A stretch of 64,000 nucleotides of DNA from Saccharomycopsis crataegensis (GCF_037102585.1 NW_027043829.1:2728001-2792000), one strand, 5' to 3'. Numbered from the stretch's first letter, positions 18,267-28,891 are shown. Numbers and translations: made by a program. Notes: generated by a model not told the origin, from the sequence alone.

Positions 18267-21200
18267 TCAATTCAAAGTCACCATACCACAAAGCTTTCTT
18301 AGCTCTATGAATTGAGGAGCAGCAAGACCTTTAGTGAACATGTCAGCAACCATGATTCCAGTATTAAGGTATTGCAAATCAATTGTCCCAGATCCAATGT
18401 GATCCCTGATGAAATGAGTCCTGATATCAATATGTTTGGTACGGTGATGGAAAGCTGGATGTTTGGCCATTTCAATACACCCCTGGTTATCATCATAAAT
18501 CTTCACTGCACCAGTGTTAAGGCCAAACTCCTCAAAGACCTGTTTCAACCACAATGCCTCTTTCACACCTTCGCTAAGAGACATATATTCTGCTTCAGCT
18601 GTAGAAAGAGCAACCGTTGCTTGTTTCTTGGACCTCCATGTTATTGCACCATTGGCATATTTGAACACAAACCCAGTAGTAGACTTTCTGTCTGACTTAT
18701 CTCCAGCCCAGTCAGCATCACAATATCCAACTAGTTCACCATCTCCTTTATCTCCAGCCTCATATCTTATACCTAATTCTTTCGTACCTTTCAAATATCT
18801 CAACACTCTTTTAGCTGCCTTGTAATGGACCTCCTTTGGCTCCTTGAGATATCTTGATAAAACACCGACGATATAACTAATATCGCTCCTAACAGTATTG
18901 GCAGCAAACAACAATTTTCCAACTAAAGATCTATAGTCTGTAGCATCACATGTTTCAGCATTGGCATCCACCAACGTAAGTTCTTGGCCAGAAATTGTAG
19001 GCGTCTTATCGTGGTTGCAATTCTCCATTCCAAATTCCTTCAACATGGAACCAATGTAGTCCTTCAAACTCATGTTGATACCACCGCCATCTTGAGAAAT
19101 ATTCATGCCTAAAAATTTCTTGACAACTCCCAAGTCTTTCATCTTGAAAACATTCATCAATTCAGATTTGACTTTTCCAATAGCAAAATCTGAGGTACCA
19201 GCTATCAATAAGTCGTCAACATAGAGGGCAACCATCACAAATGATTTTTCCGATTTCCTTGAGTACAAACAATATTCAGCACCGTTTCTAACAAAACCAA
19301 GCGACGACAATACACTGTGGATTCTTTCATTCCACACTAACGGGGCTTGTTTTAATCCATACAAGCTTTTCTTCAACCTCAAGACGCTGGTTTCTTTTCC
19401 CTTAACCACATACCCTTCTGGCTGAGTCATGTATAATTCTTCTTGAAGGAAACCATTGAGGAACGCAGTTTTAACATCCATCTGATGAACTGCCATTCCA
19501 TTCTTGGCAGCGATACTCAACATCAACCTGATAGATTCATAACGCACCACAGGTGAGAATGTCTCATTGTAGTCAATACCCTTCACCTGTGTGCATCCTC
19601 GAGCAACAAGTCTTCCCTTGAAGACTCCGTTATCTTTCTTTGCAAAGACCCAACGACATGTAATTGGCTTTCTTCCTTTCGGCAACTCGACCAATTCATA
19701 AGTGGAATTCTCCTTGTGAGCAGCTATTTCTTCGTCACAAGCGCGCTTCCATTCCACTCTTTCATCGCTCTTCATAGCTTCCTTGTAGTTTCCAGGAACA
19801 TCAGTTCCTCCAGATATAGCGTCAGCTTCACCAGCCATGAAGCATGTAGCAACGTAATTCACAGGTTTGTATTCTAACAACTTGCTTTTGGTATCATCAT
19901 TCAGTTCTGATTCCTCATCACAATCACTAGGCTCTTCAATGTGAGGCTCAATTTCCGAAACCACCAAATCATCATTACTACCATTTGGAACAAACGAGGC
20001 CAACTCTTCTGATTTCCTTGAGTTTCTGAATTTCTTTCTTTGTGGTTTGGCAATGGTAGTTTCCCTCTCTGAATCAGAGCTGAGGGTATCAGGCTCCTCT
20101 ATTTCAGCCAAAATACCAAATGGATTCCTCTTAGTTATCTCTTTGCTTTCCTTCGGTCTAGCACCTGATGACCTTTTTCTTTTCGTAGCAGTAACCAACT
20201 TAAAAACATCATCATCAATTCTTGAAGGTATCAATTGTCCATTACCATAATCCTCGGTTTCCACAATGGACATTTCAATGTCTTTATCAGGTGCATCACT
20301 TTCAGATACCATGCTTGCATCATCAACTGAGATTTGGGACGTAGTTTCATCATCATGGTATGCAGAGCCATTTCTACTACCAACATCAACATCAACCAAA
20401 TCATCATTCATAATAATTGGAGCAGCAGATATTCCACCAATGATACCTCCCCCTCCTCCGCCAGAAATTCCAATCCTTTCTTCTGGTGCAGCAGTGGAGG
20501 ACTTCTTTCCATCTTGAAAATAATATCTTGACTCATCGAAGTTCACTTGGGCAGCCGTAACAACTCTATTTGCTTCGGGATCAAACATCCTATAAGCACA
20601 CCGATTTCTATCATACCCAAGCATAACACACATTTTCGAAGTAGCACCAAGTTTCCCATATCTCAATTTATGGGGAACAACAACATATCCAATACAACCA
20701 AAACAACGAAGATGATCAAGTCCTGGATTATAACCAAACCAACGACGATACGGAGTCTGAAAACCAATCACTCGGGATGGTGTTCTGTTGGTCAAATAAG
20801 CAGCAGTACGAACTGCCTCTGGCCAAAATTGCGCAGGCATGGATGCCCCAATCATCAAAGATCTTGTTTTATCTTGAATGGTCCGATTCATTCTTTCAGC
20901 AACACCATTCTGATAACTATGGTGTGGCACCGTCAACTCATGAGCAATTCCTTTTCGTCGCAAGAACGCGTGCAATTGGCCTGTGATGAATTCTCCACCA
21001 TTATCAGTTCTTATGGTTCCAACTCTAAAGTCTTTTCCTTGTGACTTGAACATTGTCTCAGAGTAGTTTATGAAGTCAATAATCTGAGCCGTGCACTCGG
21101 ACTTTTGAGTTAAGCATCGAGTTTCCACATACTTGGCATATCCATCTACTATCGTAAGAAAGAAGGCACTCGAATCAATCGAGCCATAGCTAAAAGGACC

Positions 21201-22661
21201 ACAAACATCCATATGCAACAATTCCAATGGTCTCTTAGGTTTAGAACCATGACCCAACTTTGGTTTTTGGACTGTTCCTTTAGCAGCAAGGCAACAGTCG
21301 CATCTAATAACAGCATTGTCACCCAAGATTTTCCCTTTAACAAGCTTAAACATTTTGTTAGCTTTCTGTAAAATATTAGCACTTGGGTGTCCGAGTCTTT
21401 GGTGCCAGAGACCACCCTTATCAATACTGTTAAAAGCAACACCATTAGCATCAGTAGATAATCTGTAAAGCCCATTCATCAGAGGATCCTTGGTACCAAT
21501 AACCTTCATTTCCGGATACATTTTCACTTTGTTTCCTTCAAACAATAATTTCGCACCATTCAGAGTAGCCTTGGAAACTGAAATCAAGTTGGCTTTTGAG
21601 TCTGGAACATAATAAGCATCTTTGATTTCAATATTGGTATTATCACGTAATTTGAACTCCGCAGACCCAATACCTGCAACAGCAACACCACCGCCATCAA
21701 TCCCGGAGATCTCTCCTCCAAACGGTCTGATCGTCTTGAACAAGCTCTTATTGTTTAAGATATGTTGCGAGGCACCTGAATCAAAATACACCCTGGAGTT
21801 GTTACCATGCATTCCCATAAATGCATACCACGATGGTGACGGATTCCTACCATCGCCAATTAATTTCTCTCTCTTAGGAGCCTTGCAATCTCTTCTGAAA
21901 TGTCCAGGCTTTCCACAATTGAAACATCTATATTGTTTCTTAACTGCAAACACCGGCTCAGTGTTATCAACATTAGCAGACCCAATAGATTTATCTCCAA
22001 TAATCTCTCTTGTTAAATCTTGAACAAGACCGAGATCAACATTACCAACTGTTCTGCCGTTTCTAGATTCATACGCAGTCATGACTTCTCTAGAAAGGCT
22101 GTTACCAAATCCAGCCTTTTGACCTAAGCCCAAAAATAACGCACAAAGGACCGTGGTTCCGTCCATCTTACCAACCGTGTTTTTAAAATGATTAAAAGCA
22201 TCAATAAAGTGTTCCACTTTTCCTTCTTTAGTTTTCAACCATTTGTTGTCCATTAAATCACAAATAATTCCCACAGCATTGGTAACAGTCAAAGTACCAT
22301 AGGCCTCCTTGAGAAACATAAACAAGTTTCTGCCAGTACCATCGAATTCCGAGGCCTTAGTTAACGCAGCGCCTGTGATACTATTGAAAACAACTGTAGA
22401 AATAATTTCATCCATAGCAGCAACCAATTGCGCAACTTCGTTGAGGTCTTCCAGACCATCAGTTCCAGTTTCCCCATTGATCAAATAAGCATATAACCCA
22501 AGACCTTTCATCTTCATCTTGACACTGATCAATGTGAACCAATCATAGAAGTTTGATGAACCTTTCAACTTTTCATCAGCAGCAAACGAAGTAAGAGCAT
22601 TTGAACTCATAACCTGTTGTAGTTTTGTAACCCTAGTTACAGTAGTCATTACCAATAACAA
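18267..22661 (-). CDS. Copia-1 gag-pol polyprotein, 1464 aa
   Basis: Single-frame polyprotein. Approximate layout: gag 1-240; CCHC knuckle CFNCGKPGHFRRDC (245-258); protease FDSGASQH (292); integrase zinc region (418-455) and core with LLHMDV, RTDNGGEF and NGVAERMNRT (480-590); acidic and serine-rich linker (700-960); RT from TCRWVFAKK (1001) with YVDDLLIAG (1147); RNase H (1312-1420). The frame opens within the 5' LTR at 22661, as Ty1 gag does. A second candidate start is MSSNALTSF at 22610, whose ATG overlaps the primer-binding site. Which start is used cannot be decided from sequence. Confidence 0.93.
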   Translation of the reverse strand: MLLVMTTVTRVTKLQQVMSSNALTSFAADEKLKGSSNFYDWFTLISVKMKMKGLGLYAYLINGETGTDGLEDLNEVAQLVAAMDEIISTVVFNSITGAALTKASEFDGTGRNLFMFLKEAYGTLTVTNAVGIICDLMDNKWLKTKEGKVEHFIDAFNHFKNTVGKMDGTTVLCALFLGLGQKAGFGNSLSREVMTAYESRNGRTVGNVDLGLVQDLTREIIGDKSIGSANVDNTEPVFAVKKQYRCFNCGKPGHFRRDCKAPKREKLIGDGRNPSPSWYAFMGMHGNNSRVYFDSGASQHILNNKSLFKTIRPFGGEISGIDGGGVAVAGIGSAEFKLRDNTNIEIKDAYYVPDSKANLISVSKATLNGAKLLFEGNKVKMYPEMKVIGTKDPLMNGLYRLSTDANGVAFNSIDKGGLWHQRLGHPSANILQKANKMFKLVKGKILGDNAVIRCDCCLAAKGTVQKPKLGHGSKPKRPLELLHMDVCGPFSYGSIDSSAFFLTIVDGYAKYVETRCLTQKSECTAQIIDFINYSETMFKSQGKDFRVGTIRTDNGGEFITGQLHAFLRRKGIAHELTVPHHSYQNGVAERMNRTIQDKTRSLMIGASMPAQFWPEAVRTAAYLTNRTPSRVIGFQTPYRRWFGYNPGLDHLRCFGCIGYVVVPHKLRYGKLGATSKMCVMLGYDRNRCAYRMFDPEANRVVTAAQVNFDESRYYFQDGKKSSTAAPEERIGISGGGGGGIIGGISAAPIIMNDDLVDVDVGSRNGSAYHDDETTSQISVDDASMVSESDAPDKDIEMSIVETEDYGNGQLIPSRIDDDVFKLVTATKRKRSSGARPKESKEITKRNPFGILAEIEEPDTLSSDSERETTIAKPQRKKFRNSRKSEELASFVPNGSNDDLVVSEIEPHIEEPSDCDEESELNDDTKSKLLEYKPVNYVATCFMAGEADAISGGTDVPGNYKEAMKSDERVEWKRACDEEIAAHKENSTYELVELPKGRKPITCRWVFAKKDNGVFKGRLVARGCTQVKGIDYNETFSPVVRYESIRLMLSIAAKNGMAVHQMDVKTAFLNGFLQEELYMTQPEGYVVKGKETSVLRLKKSLYGLKQAPLVWNERIHSVLSSLGFVRNGAEYCLYSRKSEKSFVMVALYVDDLLIAGTSDFAIGKVKSELMNVFKMKDLGVVKKFLGMNISQDGGGINMSLKDYIGSMLKEFGMENCNHDKTPTISGQELTLVDANAETCDATDYRSLVGKLLFAANTVRSDISYIVGVLSRYLKEPKEVHYKAAKRVLRYLKGTKELGIRYEAGDKGDGELVGYCDADWAGDKSDRKSTTGFVFKYANGAITWRSKKQATVALSTAEAEYMSLSEGVKEALWLKQVFEEFGLNTGAVKIYDDNQGCIEMAKHPAFHHRTKHIDIRTHFIRDHIGSGTIDLQYLNTGIMVADMFTKGLAAPQFIELRKLCGMVTLN

Positions 22662-22753
22662 ATACTATCAAACTATCCTTGTTATTATTCTTATTCTTCT
22701 TAACTAACTAACTATTTAAATAACAAAATATAAACTCAAACTATGGGGAGAGG
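22615..22753 (-). repeat. Copia-1 LTR piece (R/U5 side of the 5' LTR of copy b)
   Basis: The coding-proximal part of a Copia-1 LTR, ending at GGGGAGAGG where the next LTR begins in the opposite orientation. The same junction occurs at 28891/28892. Confidence 0.9.
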
Positions 22754-23155
22754 TGTTGAGTTGACAATCCAAAGTCATATATTGGGTTTTGTACAGATGG
22801 CTCAACGGTTAACACGAGTATCAATGTGTTGAATAGATCCTGGGTTCGAGTCTCGGATAAGACGGTTTATTTACCATGGCTGAGCAATATATAATCTGCA
22901 TGTGATTATGACTCAGCCTAATAATTAGTCATTGTGCATATGATTAATCATCTAGAATGTTCTAGATGGATGTATGATTACAAATCATATATATTGGTCT
23001 TATTATAAATATGGGGCCTCTCCCCATAGTTTGAGTTTATATTTTGTTATTTAAATAGTTAGTTAGTTAAGAAGAATAAGAATAATAACAAGGATAGTTT
23101 GATAGTATTTGTTATTGGTAATGACTACTGTAACTAGGGTTACAAAACTTCAACA
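22754..23155 (+). repeat. Copia-1 LTR, full, head to head with copy b
   Basis: 402 bp, TGTTGAG...CTTCAACA. The flanks (GAGAGG on the left, TTCCA on the right) do not form a target duplication, so it is not a simple solo insertion. It borders the presumed original flank of Gypsy-1. Confidence 0.92.
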
Positions 23156-23283
23156 TTCCACCCCTTATCTTTTAGTCCTTTATTTAGTTTAGGAAGGACA
23201 AGTCTCTTTGGATATAAAATACTGCCTGTAATCTTCACTTGATTCCAGAATCTAGTGTGCCCTTGCACACTGATTGTAACAAA
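23156..23283 (+). other. Short unique flank, possibly an old LTR
   Basis: 128 bp not matched elsewhere in the window. It contains GATATAAAATAC (TATA-like), a perfect 7-bp stem AGTGTGC-CCTT-GCACACT (about 23258-23275) and an end GATTGTAACA just before the AACAT target copy. That ending resembles TATAACA of the gypsy LTRs. It could be a decayed LTR of another family or original host sequence upstream of tRNA-Gly. Confidence 0.35.
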
Positions 23284-23288
23284 AACAT

Positions 23289-23493
23289 TGTTGTAGTATG
23301 GTTTGAGCTATTGGTTATAGGCAACGATACACGTGCTCATAACCATAAGCTCATAACCATTAGTATATAATTATAGTCGTCGATTATGAAAAGTTTTCAA
23401 TATATATGATCTCTGGTTCTTCAGAGAGTAATTACTAAATCAATCCTAACCCGTGACTAACTACATCTAGTATAGTCGCATCGTAATATAACA
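23289..23493 (+). repeat. Gypsy LTR (5' LTR of Gypsy-1)
   Basis: 205 bp, TGTTGTAGTATGG...TATAACA. It is followed after two bases by TGGTAGC, the primer-binding site. Confidence 0.94.
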
Positions 23494-23585
23494 ATTGGTA
23501 GCACCACTAGGTTTTTAGTTTTACAGACTCCACTGATTATAAACTTCTGTTGTCGTTTAATAGCATAGCTTGGTTATCCTAGTGT

Positions 23586-23962
23586 ATGACTGTATTTGGT
23601 TTAAGCCCTAGCTCAGACGAAGAAGATAATTATTCAGGCGAAGAAAACGAGATGAGTATGCCGGGTGGACCGTTGGACGATTCTAATCGTCTGTTGCTCA
23701 TGGAGCTCGTTGAAATGCTTCACGGTAAAGAGAAGGCCGGTCGCGTGTTAGACCCTATGGAGGTCAAGTTTAACGGAAAGCCGTTTAGTACAGGGATGCT
23801 TGCCCGCACTCCCATGGCATTGCATGACTTCTTCCAGTATGCAGAACACCAGATGCCACTTAATTGGAATGACAAGTATAAGATGAGTTTTATCGTGAGA
23901 AACGTGGCTCAAGATACTTTTAGAAGTTTTTCTTCTTTTTCTGACTCCTTGCCGTCAGATAT
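23586..23962 (+). pseudogene. Gypsy-1 gag, N-terminal segment
   Basis: Starts MTVFGLSPSSDEED, the same as the Gypsy-2 polyprotein, and runs about 126 residues to the insertion of Copia-1 copy c. It belongs to the same element as the segments at 40464 and 43161. Confidence 0.9.
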
Positions 23963-24364
23963 TGTTGAAGTTTTGTAACCCTAGTTACAGTAGTCATTAC
24001 CAATAACAAATACTATCAAACTATCCTTGTTATTATTCTTATTCTTCTTAACTAACTAACTATTTAAATAACAAAATATAAACTCAAACTATGGGGAGAG
24101 GCCCCATATTTATAATAAGACCAATATATATGATTTGTAATCATACATCCATCTAGAACATTCTAGATGATTAATCATATGCACAATGACTAATTATTAG
24201 GCTGAGTCATAATCACATGCAGATTATATATTGCTCAGCCATGGTAAATAAACCGTCTTATCCGAGACTCGAACCCAGGATCTATTCAACACATTGATAC
24301 CCGTGTTAACCGTTGAGCCATCTGTACAAAACCCAATATATGACTTTGGATTGTCAACTCAACA
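23963..24364 (-). repeat. Copia-1 LTR (3' LTR of copy c)
   Basis: 402 bp, ends as in the family. It directly follows GATAT of the gypsy gag. Confidence 0.94.
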
Positions 24365-24371
24365 CCCTCTC

Positions 24372-27300
24372 TCAATTCAAAGTCACCATACCACAAAGCT
24401 TTCTTAGCTCTATGAATTGAGGAGCAGCAAGACCTTTAGTGAACATGTCAGCAACCATGATTCCAGTATTAAGGTATTGCAAATCAATTGTCCCAGATCC
24501 AATGTGATCCCTGATGAAATGAGTCCTGATATCAATATGTTTGGTACGGTGATGGAAAGCTGGATGTTTGGCCATTTCAATACACCCCTGGTTATCATCA
24601 TAAATCTTCACTGCACCAGTGTTGAGGCCAAACTCCTCAAAGACCTGTTTCAACCACAATGCCTCTTTCACACCTTCGCTGAGAGACATATATTCTGCTT
24701 CAGCTGTAGAAAGAGCAACCGTTGCTTGTTTCTTGGACCTCCATGTTATTGCACCATTGGCATACTTGAACACAAAACCAGTAGTAGACTTTCTGTCTGA
24801 CTTATCTCCAGCCCAGTCAGCATCACAATATCCAACTAGTTCACCATCTCCTTTATCTCCAGCCTCATATCTTATACCTAATTCTTTTGTACCTTTCAAA
24901 TATCTCAACACTCTTTTAGCTGCCTTGTAATGGACCTCCTTTGGCTCCTTGAGATATCTTGATAAAACACCGACGATATAACTAATATCGCTCCTAACAG
25001 TATTGGCAGCAAATAACAATTTTCCAACTAAAGATCTATAGGCTGTAGCATCACATGTTTCAGCATTGGCATCCACCAACGTAAGTTCTTGGCCAGAAAT
25101 TGTAGGCGTCTTATCGTGGTTGCAATTCTCCATTCCAAATTCCTTCAACATGGAACCAATGTAGTCCTTCAAACTCATGTTGATACCACCGCCATCTTGA
25201 GAAATATTCATGCCTAAAAATTTCTTGACAACTCCCAAGTCTTTCATCTTGAAAACATTCATCAATTCAGATTTGACTTTTCCAATAGCAAAATCTGAGG
25301 TACCAGCTATCAATAAGTCGTCAACATAGAGAGCAACCATCACAAATGATTTTTCCGATTTCCTTGAGTACAAACAATACTCAGCACCGTTTCTAACAAA
25401 ACCAAGAGACGACAATACACTGTGGATTCTCTCATTCCACACCAAGGGAGCTTGCTTCAATCCATATAAGCTTTTCTTCAATCTCAAAACCATTGTTTCT
25501 TTTCCCTTAACCACATACCCTTCCGGCTGTGTCATGTATAATTCTTCTTGAAGAAACCCATTGAGAAAAGCAGTCTTAACATCCATCTGATGAACTGCCA
25601 TTCCATTCTTGGCAGCTATACTCAACATCAACCTGATAGATTCATAACGCACCACAGGTGAGAATGTCTCATTGTAGTCAATACCCTTCACCTGTGTGAA
25701 TCCTCGAGCAACAAGTCTTCCCTTGAAGACTCCGTTATCTTTCTTTGCAAAGACCCAACGACATGTAATTGGCTTTCTTCCTTTCGGCAACTCGACCAAT
25801 TCATAAGTGGAATTCTCCTTGTGAGCAGCTATTTCTTCGTCACAAGCGCGCTTCCATTCCACTCTTTCATCGCTCTTCATAGCTTCCTTGTAGTTTCCAG
25901 GAACATCAGTTCCTCCAGATATAGCGTCAGCTTCACCAGCCATGAAGCATGTAGCAACGCAATTCACAGGTTTGTATTCTAACAACTTGCTTTTGGTATC
26001 ATCATTCAGTTCTGATTCTTCATCACAATCACTTGGCTCTTCAATATGAGGCTCAATTTTCGAAACCACCAAGTCATCATTGCTACTGCCATTTGGAACA
26101 AACGAAGTCAACTCTTCTGAATTTCTTGTATTCCTGAACTTCTTTCTTTGTGGTTTCTCAGTAACACTTTCCCTCTCTGAATCTGAGCTGAATGTGTCAG
26201 GCTGTTCTTCTATTTCAGCCAAAATACCAAATGGGTTTCTCTTAATTATACCCCTGCTTTCCTTGACTCTAGAACCTGACGATCTTTTTCTTTTCGTAGC
26301 AGTAACCAACTGAAAAGCATCATCATAAACTTTTGAGGGAATCAATTCTCCGTCCCCATACTCCTTGGTTTCAACCATAGTCATTTCAACATCCTTGGTA
26401 GACCCATCTCTTTCAGCTGGAGCTTCTTCACCAAACTCACTCATATCCGATACCATACTTTCATCATCAACTGAGATCCGAGACGCGGTTTCATCTTCAT
26501 GGTATCCTGAACTATTCACCCTTCTGATATCAACATCAACCAATTGCTCATCCGTAATAATTGGAGCAGCAGATATTCCACCAACACGACCGCCTCCGCC
26601 AGAAACTCTATTCTCTTCTCCTGGTATAGCAGTGGAAGACACTTTCACATCTTGATAATAATACCTTGACTCATCGAAGTTGACTTGGGTAGCAGTTATA
26701 ATTCTGTTGGCTTCAGGATCAAACATCCTGTAGGCACACCGGTTTCTATCATAACCAAGCATGATGCACATTTTCAAAGTAGCACCAAATTTTCCATACC
26801 TCAACTTCTGAGGGACAACAACATATCCAAGGCAACCAAAAACTCTAAGATGATCCAATCCTGGATTGTAACCAAACCACCGACAATATGGTGTCCGAAA
26901 ACCAATTATTCTCGAAGGTGTTCTATTGATCAAGTAAGCAGCAGTACGAACGCCTTCGGACCAGAATTGGGCAGGCATCGAAGCCCCAATAAGCAACGAT
27001 CTCGTTTTATCCTGGAGCGTTCTGTTCATCCGCTCCGCAGTACCATTCTGATAACTATGGTGTGGGACGGTCAACTCGTGGGCAATCCCTTTGCCTCTTA
27101 AATACTCATGAAGCTCAATAGTTACAAACTCACCACCATTATCGGTTCTGATGGTGCCAACTTTGAACTCTTTTCCTTGTGATTTGAACATCGTTTCAGC
27201 ATAGTTGATGAAATCAATAATCTGAGAGGTACATTCTGACTTATGGGTAAGGCATCTAACCTCTACCCACCTAGAATAACCATCAACTATGGTGAGAAAA

Positions 27301-28799
27301 TACTTTGCCGAATCAACAGAGCCATAACTAAATGGACCACAAACGTCCATATGCAATAATTGTAAAGGTTTCTTTGGCTTGGAACCTTGACCATTCCTTG
27401 GCTTTCTCACAACGCCTTTAGTGGACAAGCAACAGTCACAAATAATGGTGCTGTTAGTTCCACTAATTTTCCCTTTTACCAACTTGAAAATATTATTAAA
27501 CTTCTGCATGATGTTTGCACTAGGGTGGCCTAGCCGCTCATGCCAGAGGCTACCCTTGTCGGTACTCTTAAACGCAACACCATTAGTTTCGGTAGATAAT
27601 CTGTAAAGCCCATTCATCAGAGGATCCTTGGTACCAATAACCTTCATTTCCGGATACATTTTCACTTTGTTTCCTTCAAACAATAATTTCGCACCATTCA
27701 GAGTAGCCTTGGAAACGGAAATCAAGTTGGCTTTTGAGTCTGGAACATAATAAGCATCTTTGATTTCAATATTGGTATTATCACGTAATTTGAACTCCGC
27801 AGACCCAATACCTGCAACAGCAACACCACCGCCATCAATCCCGGAGATCTCTCCTCCAAACGGTCTGATCGTCTTGAACAAGCTCTTATTGTTTAAGATA
27901 TGTTGCGAGGCACCTGAATCAAAATACACCCTGGAGTTGTTACCATGCATTCCCATAAATGCATACCACGATGGTGACGGATTCCTACCATCGCCAATTA
28001 ATTTCTCTCTCTTAGGAGCCTTGCAATCTCTTCTGAAATGTCCAGGCTTCCCACAATTGAAGCACTTGTATTGCTTCTTGGTGGCGAAAACCGGTTCCGG
28101 ACTCTCAATACTAGTAGACGCAATACTTTTATCTCCAATGATCTCTCTTGTTAAATCCTGAACAAGACCGAGGTCAACATTACCAATAGTTCTGCCATTT
28201 CTGGACTCGTAGGCTGTCATGACTTCTCTAGAGAGGCTATTACCGAAACCAGCCTTCTGGCCCAAACCCAAGAACAATGCACAAAGCACAGTGCTTCCGT
28301 CCAATTTACCAACAGTGTTCTTGAAATGATTAAAAGCATCAATAAAGTGTTCCACTTTTCCTTCTTTAGTTTTCAACCATTTGTTGTCCATTAAATCACA
28401 AATAATACCCACAGCATTGGTAACAGTCAAAGTACCATAGGCCTCCTTGAGAAACATAAACAAGTTTCTGCCGGTACCATCGAATTCCGAGGCCTTAGTC
28501 AAAGCAGCGCCAGTGATACTGTTAAAGACAACTGTAGAGATAATTTCATCCATAGTAGCAACCAATTGAGCAACTTCGTTTGAGTCTTCCAGACCGTCAG
28601 TTCCGGTCTCTCCACTGATCAAATAAGCATATAACCCAAGACCTTTCATCTTCATCTTGACACTGATCAATGTGAACCAATCATAGAAGTTTGATGAACC
28701 TTTCAACTTTTCATCAGCAGCAAACGAAGTAAGGGCATTTGAACTCATAACCTGTTGAAGTTTTGTAACCCTAGTTACAGTAGTCATTACCAATAACAA
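24372..28799 (-). CDS. Copia-1 gag-pol polyprotein, mosaic copy, 1475 aa
   Basis: Same order as the 18267 copy: gag with CFNCGKPGHFRRDC, protease FDSGASQH, integrase with HERLGHPSAN and NGTAERMNRT, linker, RT with YVDDLLIAG, RNase H with KHIDIRTHF. From about residue 410 to 810 it differs from copies a and b at many positions (for example SVDSAKYFLTIVDGYSRWVEVRCL), while both ends are almost identical to copy a. This patchwork suggests template switching or gene conversion between subfamilies. Possible starts: 28799 in the LTR or MSSNALTSF at 28748. Confidence 0.92.
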   Translation of the reverse strand: MLLVMTTVTRVTKLQQVMSSNALTSFAADEKLKGSSNFYDWFTLISVKMKMKGLGLYAYLISGETGTDGLEDSNEVAQLVATMDEIISTVVFNSITGAALTKASEFDGTGRNLFMFLKEAYGTLTVTNAVGIICDLMDNKWLKTKEGKVEHFIDAFNHFKNTVGKLDGSTVLCALFLGLGQKAGFGNSLSREVMTAYESRNGRTIGNVDLGLVQDLTREIIGDKSIASTSIESPEPVFATKKQYKCFNCGKPGHFRRDCKAPKREKLIGDGRNPSPSWYAFMGMHGNNSRVYFDSGASQHILNNKSLFKTIRPFGGEISGIDGGGVAVAGIGSAEFKLRDNTNIEIKDAYYVPDSKANLISVSKATLNGAKLLFEGNKVKMYPEMKVIGTKDPLMNGLYRLSTETNGVAFKSTDKGSLWHERLGHPSANIMQKFNNIFKLVKGKISGTNSTIICDCCLSTKGVVRKPRNGQGSKPKKPLQLLHMDVCGPFSYGSVDSAKYFLTIVDGYSRWVEVRCLTHKSECTSQIIDFINYAETMFKSQGKEFKVGTIRTDNGGEFVTIELHEYLRGKGIAHELTVPHHSYQNGTAERMNRTLQDKTRSLLIGASMPAQFWSEGVRTAAYLINRTPSRIIGFRTPYCRWFGYNPGLDHLRVFGCLGYVVVPQKLRYGKFGATLKMCIMLGYDRNRCAYRMFDPEANRIITATQVNFDESRYYYQDVKVSSTAIPGEENRVSGGGGRVGGISAAPIITDEQLVDVDIRRVNSSGYHEDETASRISVDDESMVSDMSEFGEEAPAERDGSTKDVEMTMVETKEYGDGELIPSKVYDDAFQLVTATKRKRSSGSRVKESRGIIKRNPFGILAEIEEQPDTFSSDSERESVTEKPQRKKFRNTRNSEELTSFVPNGSSNDDLVVSKIEPHIEEPSDCDEESELNDDTKSKLLEYKPVNCVATCFMAGEADAISGGTDVPGNYKEAMKSDERVEWKRACDEEIAAHKENSTYELVELPKGRKPITCRWVFAKKDNGVFKGRLVARGFTQVKGIDYNETFSPVVRYESIRLMLSIAAKNGMAVHQMDVKTAFLNGFLQEELYMTQPEGYVVKGKETMVLRLKKSLYGLKQAPLVWNERIHSVLSSLGFVRNGAEYCLYSRKSEKSFVMVALYVDDLLIAGTSDFAIGKVKSELMNVFKMKDLGVVKKFLGMNISQDGGGINMSLKDYIGSMLKEFGMENCNHDKTPTISGQELTLVDANAETCDATAYRSLVGKLLFAANTVRSDISYIVGVLSRYLKEPKEVHYKAAKRVLRYLKGTKELGIRYEAGDKGDGELVGYCDADWAGDKSDRKSTTGFVFKYANGAITWRSKKQATVALSTAEAEYMSLSEGVKEALWLKQVFEEFGLNTGAVKIYDDNQGCIEMAKHPAFHHRTKHIDIRTHFIRDHIGSGTIDLQYLNTGIMVADMFTKGLAAPQFIELRKLCGMVTLN

Positions 28800-28891
28800 A
28801 TACTATCAAACTATCCTTGTTATTATTCTTATTCTTCTTAACTAACTAACTATTTAAATAACAAAATATAAACTCAAACTATGGGGAGAGG
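28753..28891 (-). repeat. Copia-1 LTR piece (5' side of copy c)
   Basis: Same extent and same end (GGGGAGAGG) as the piece at 22615-22753, and likewise joined to an LTR in the opposite orientation. Confidence 0.88.

Larger units (their letters stand above)
17858..22753 (-). mobile_element. Copia-1 copy b, long ORF intact
   Basis: Minus-strand copia element: 3' LTR at 17858-18259 (402 bp), coding frame 18267-22661, 5' LTR represented by 22615-22753. It lies in the 3' UTR of LINE-alpha copy 2. Beyond its 5' side a full LTR in the opposite orientation (22754-23155) is joined head to head. The coding part looks whole; the outer end is rearranged. It is very close to the other Copia-1 copies, so young. 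Confidence 0.92.
23963..28891 (-). mobile_element. Copia-1 copy c inside Gypsy-1 gag, long ORF intact
   Basis: Minus-strand copia element: 3' LTR 23963-24364, coding frame 24372-28799, 5' LTR represented by 28753-28891, then an LTR piece in the opposite orientation. The coding part looks whole. Its protein is a mosaic: ends like copy a, but a clearly different integrase region. The head-to-head LTR joint is the same as at copy b. Confidence 0.9.
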
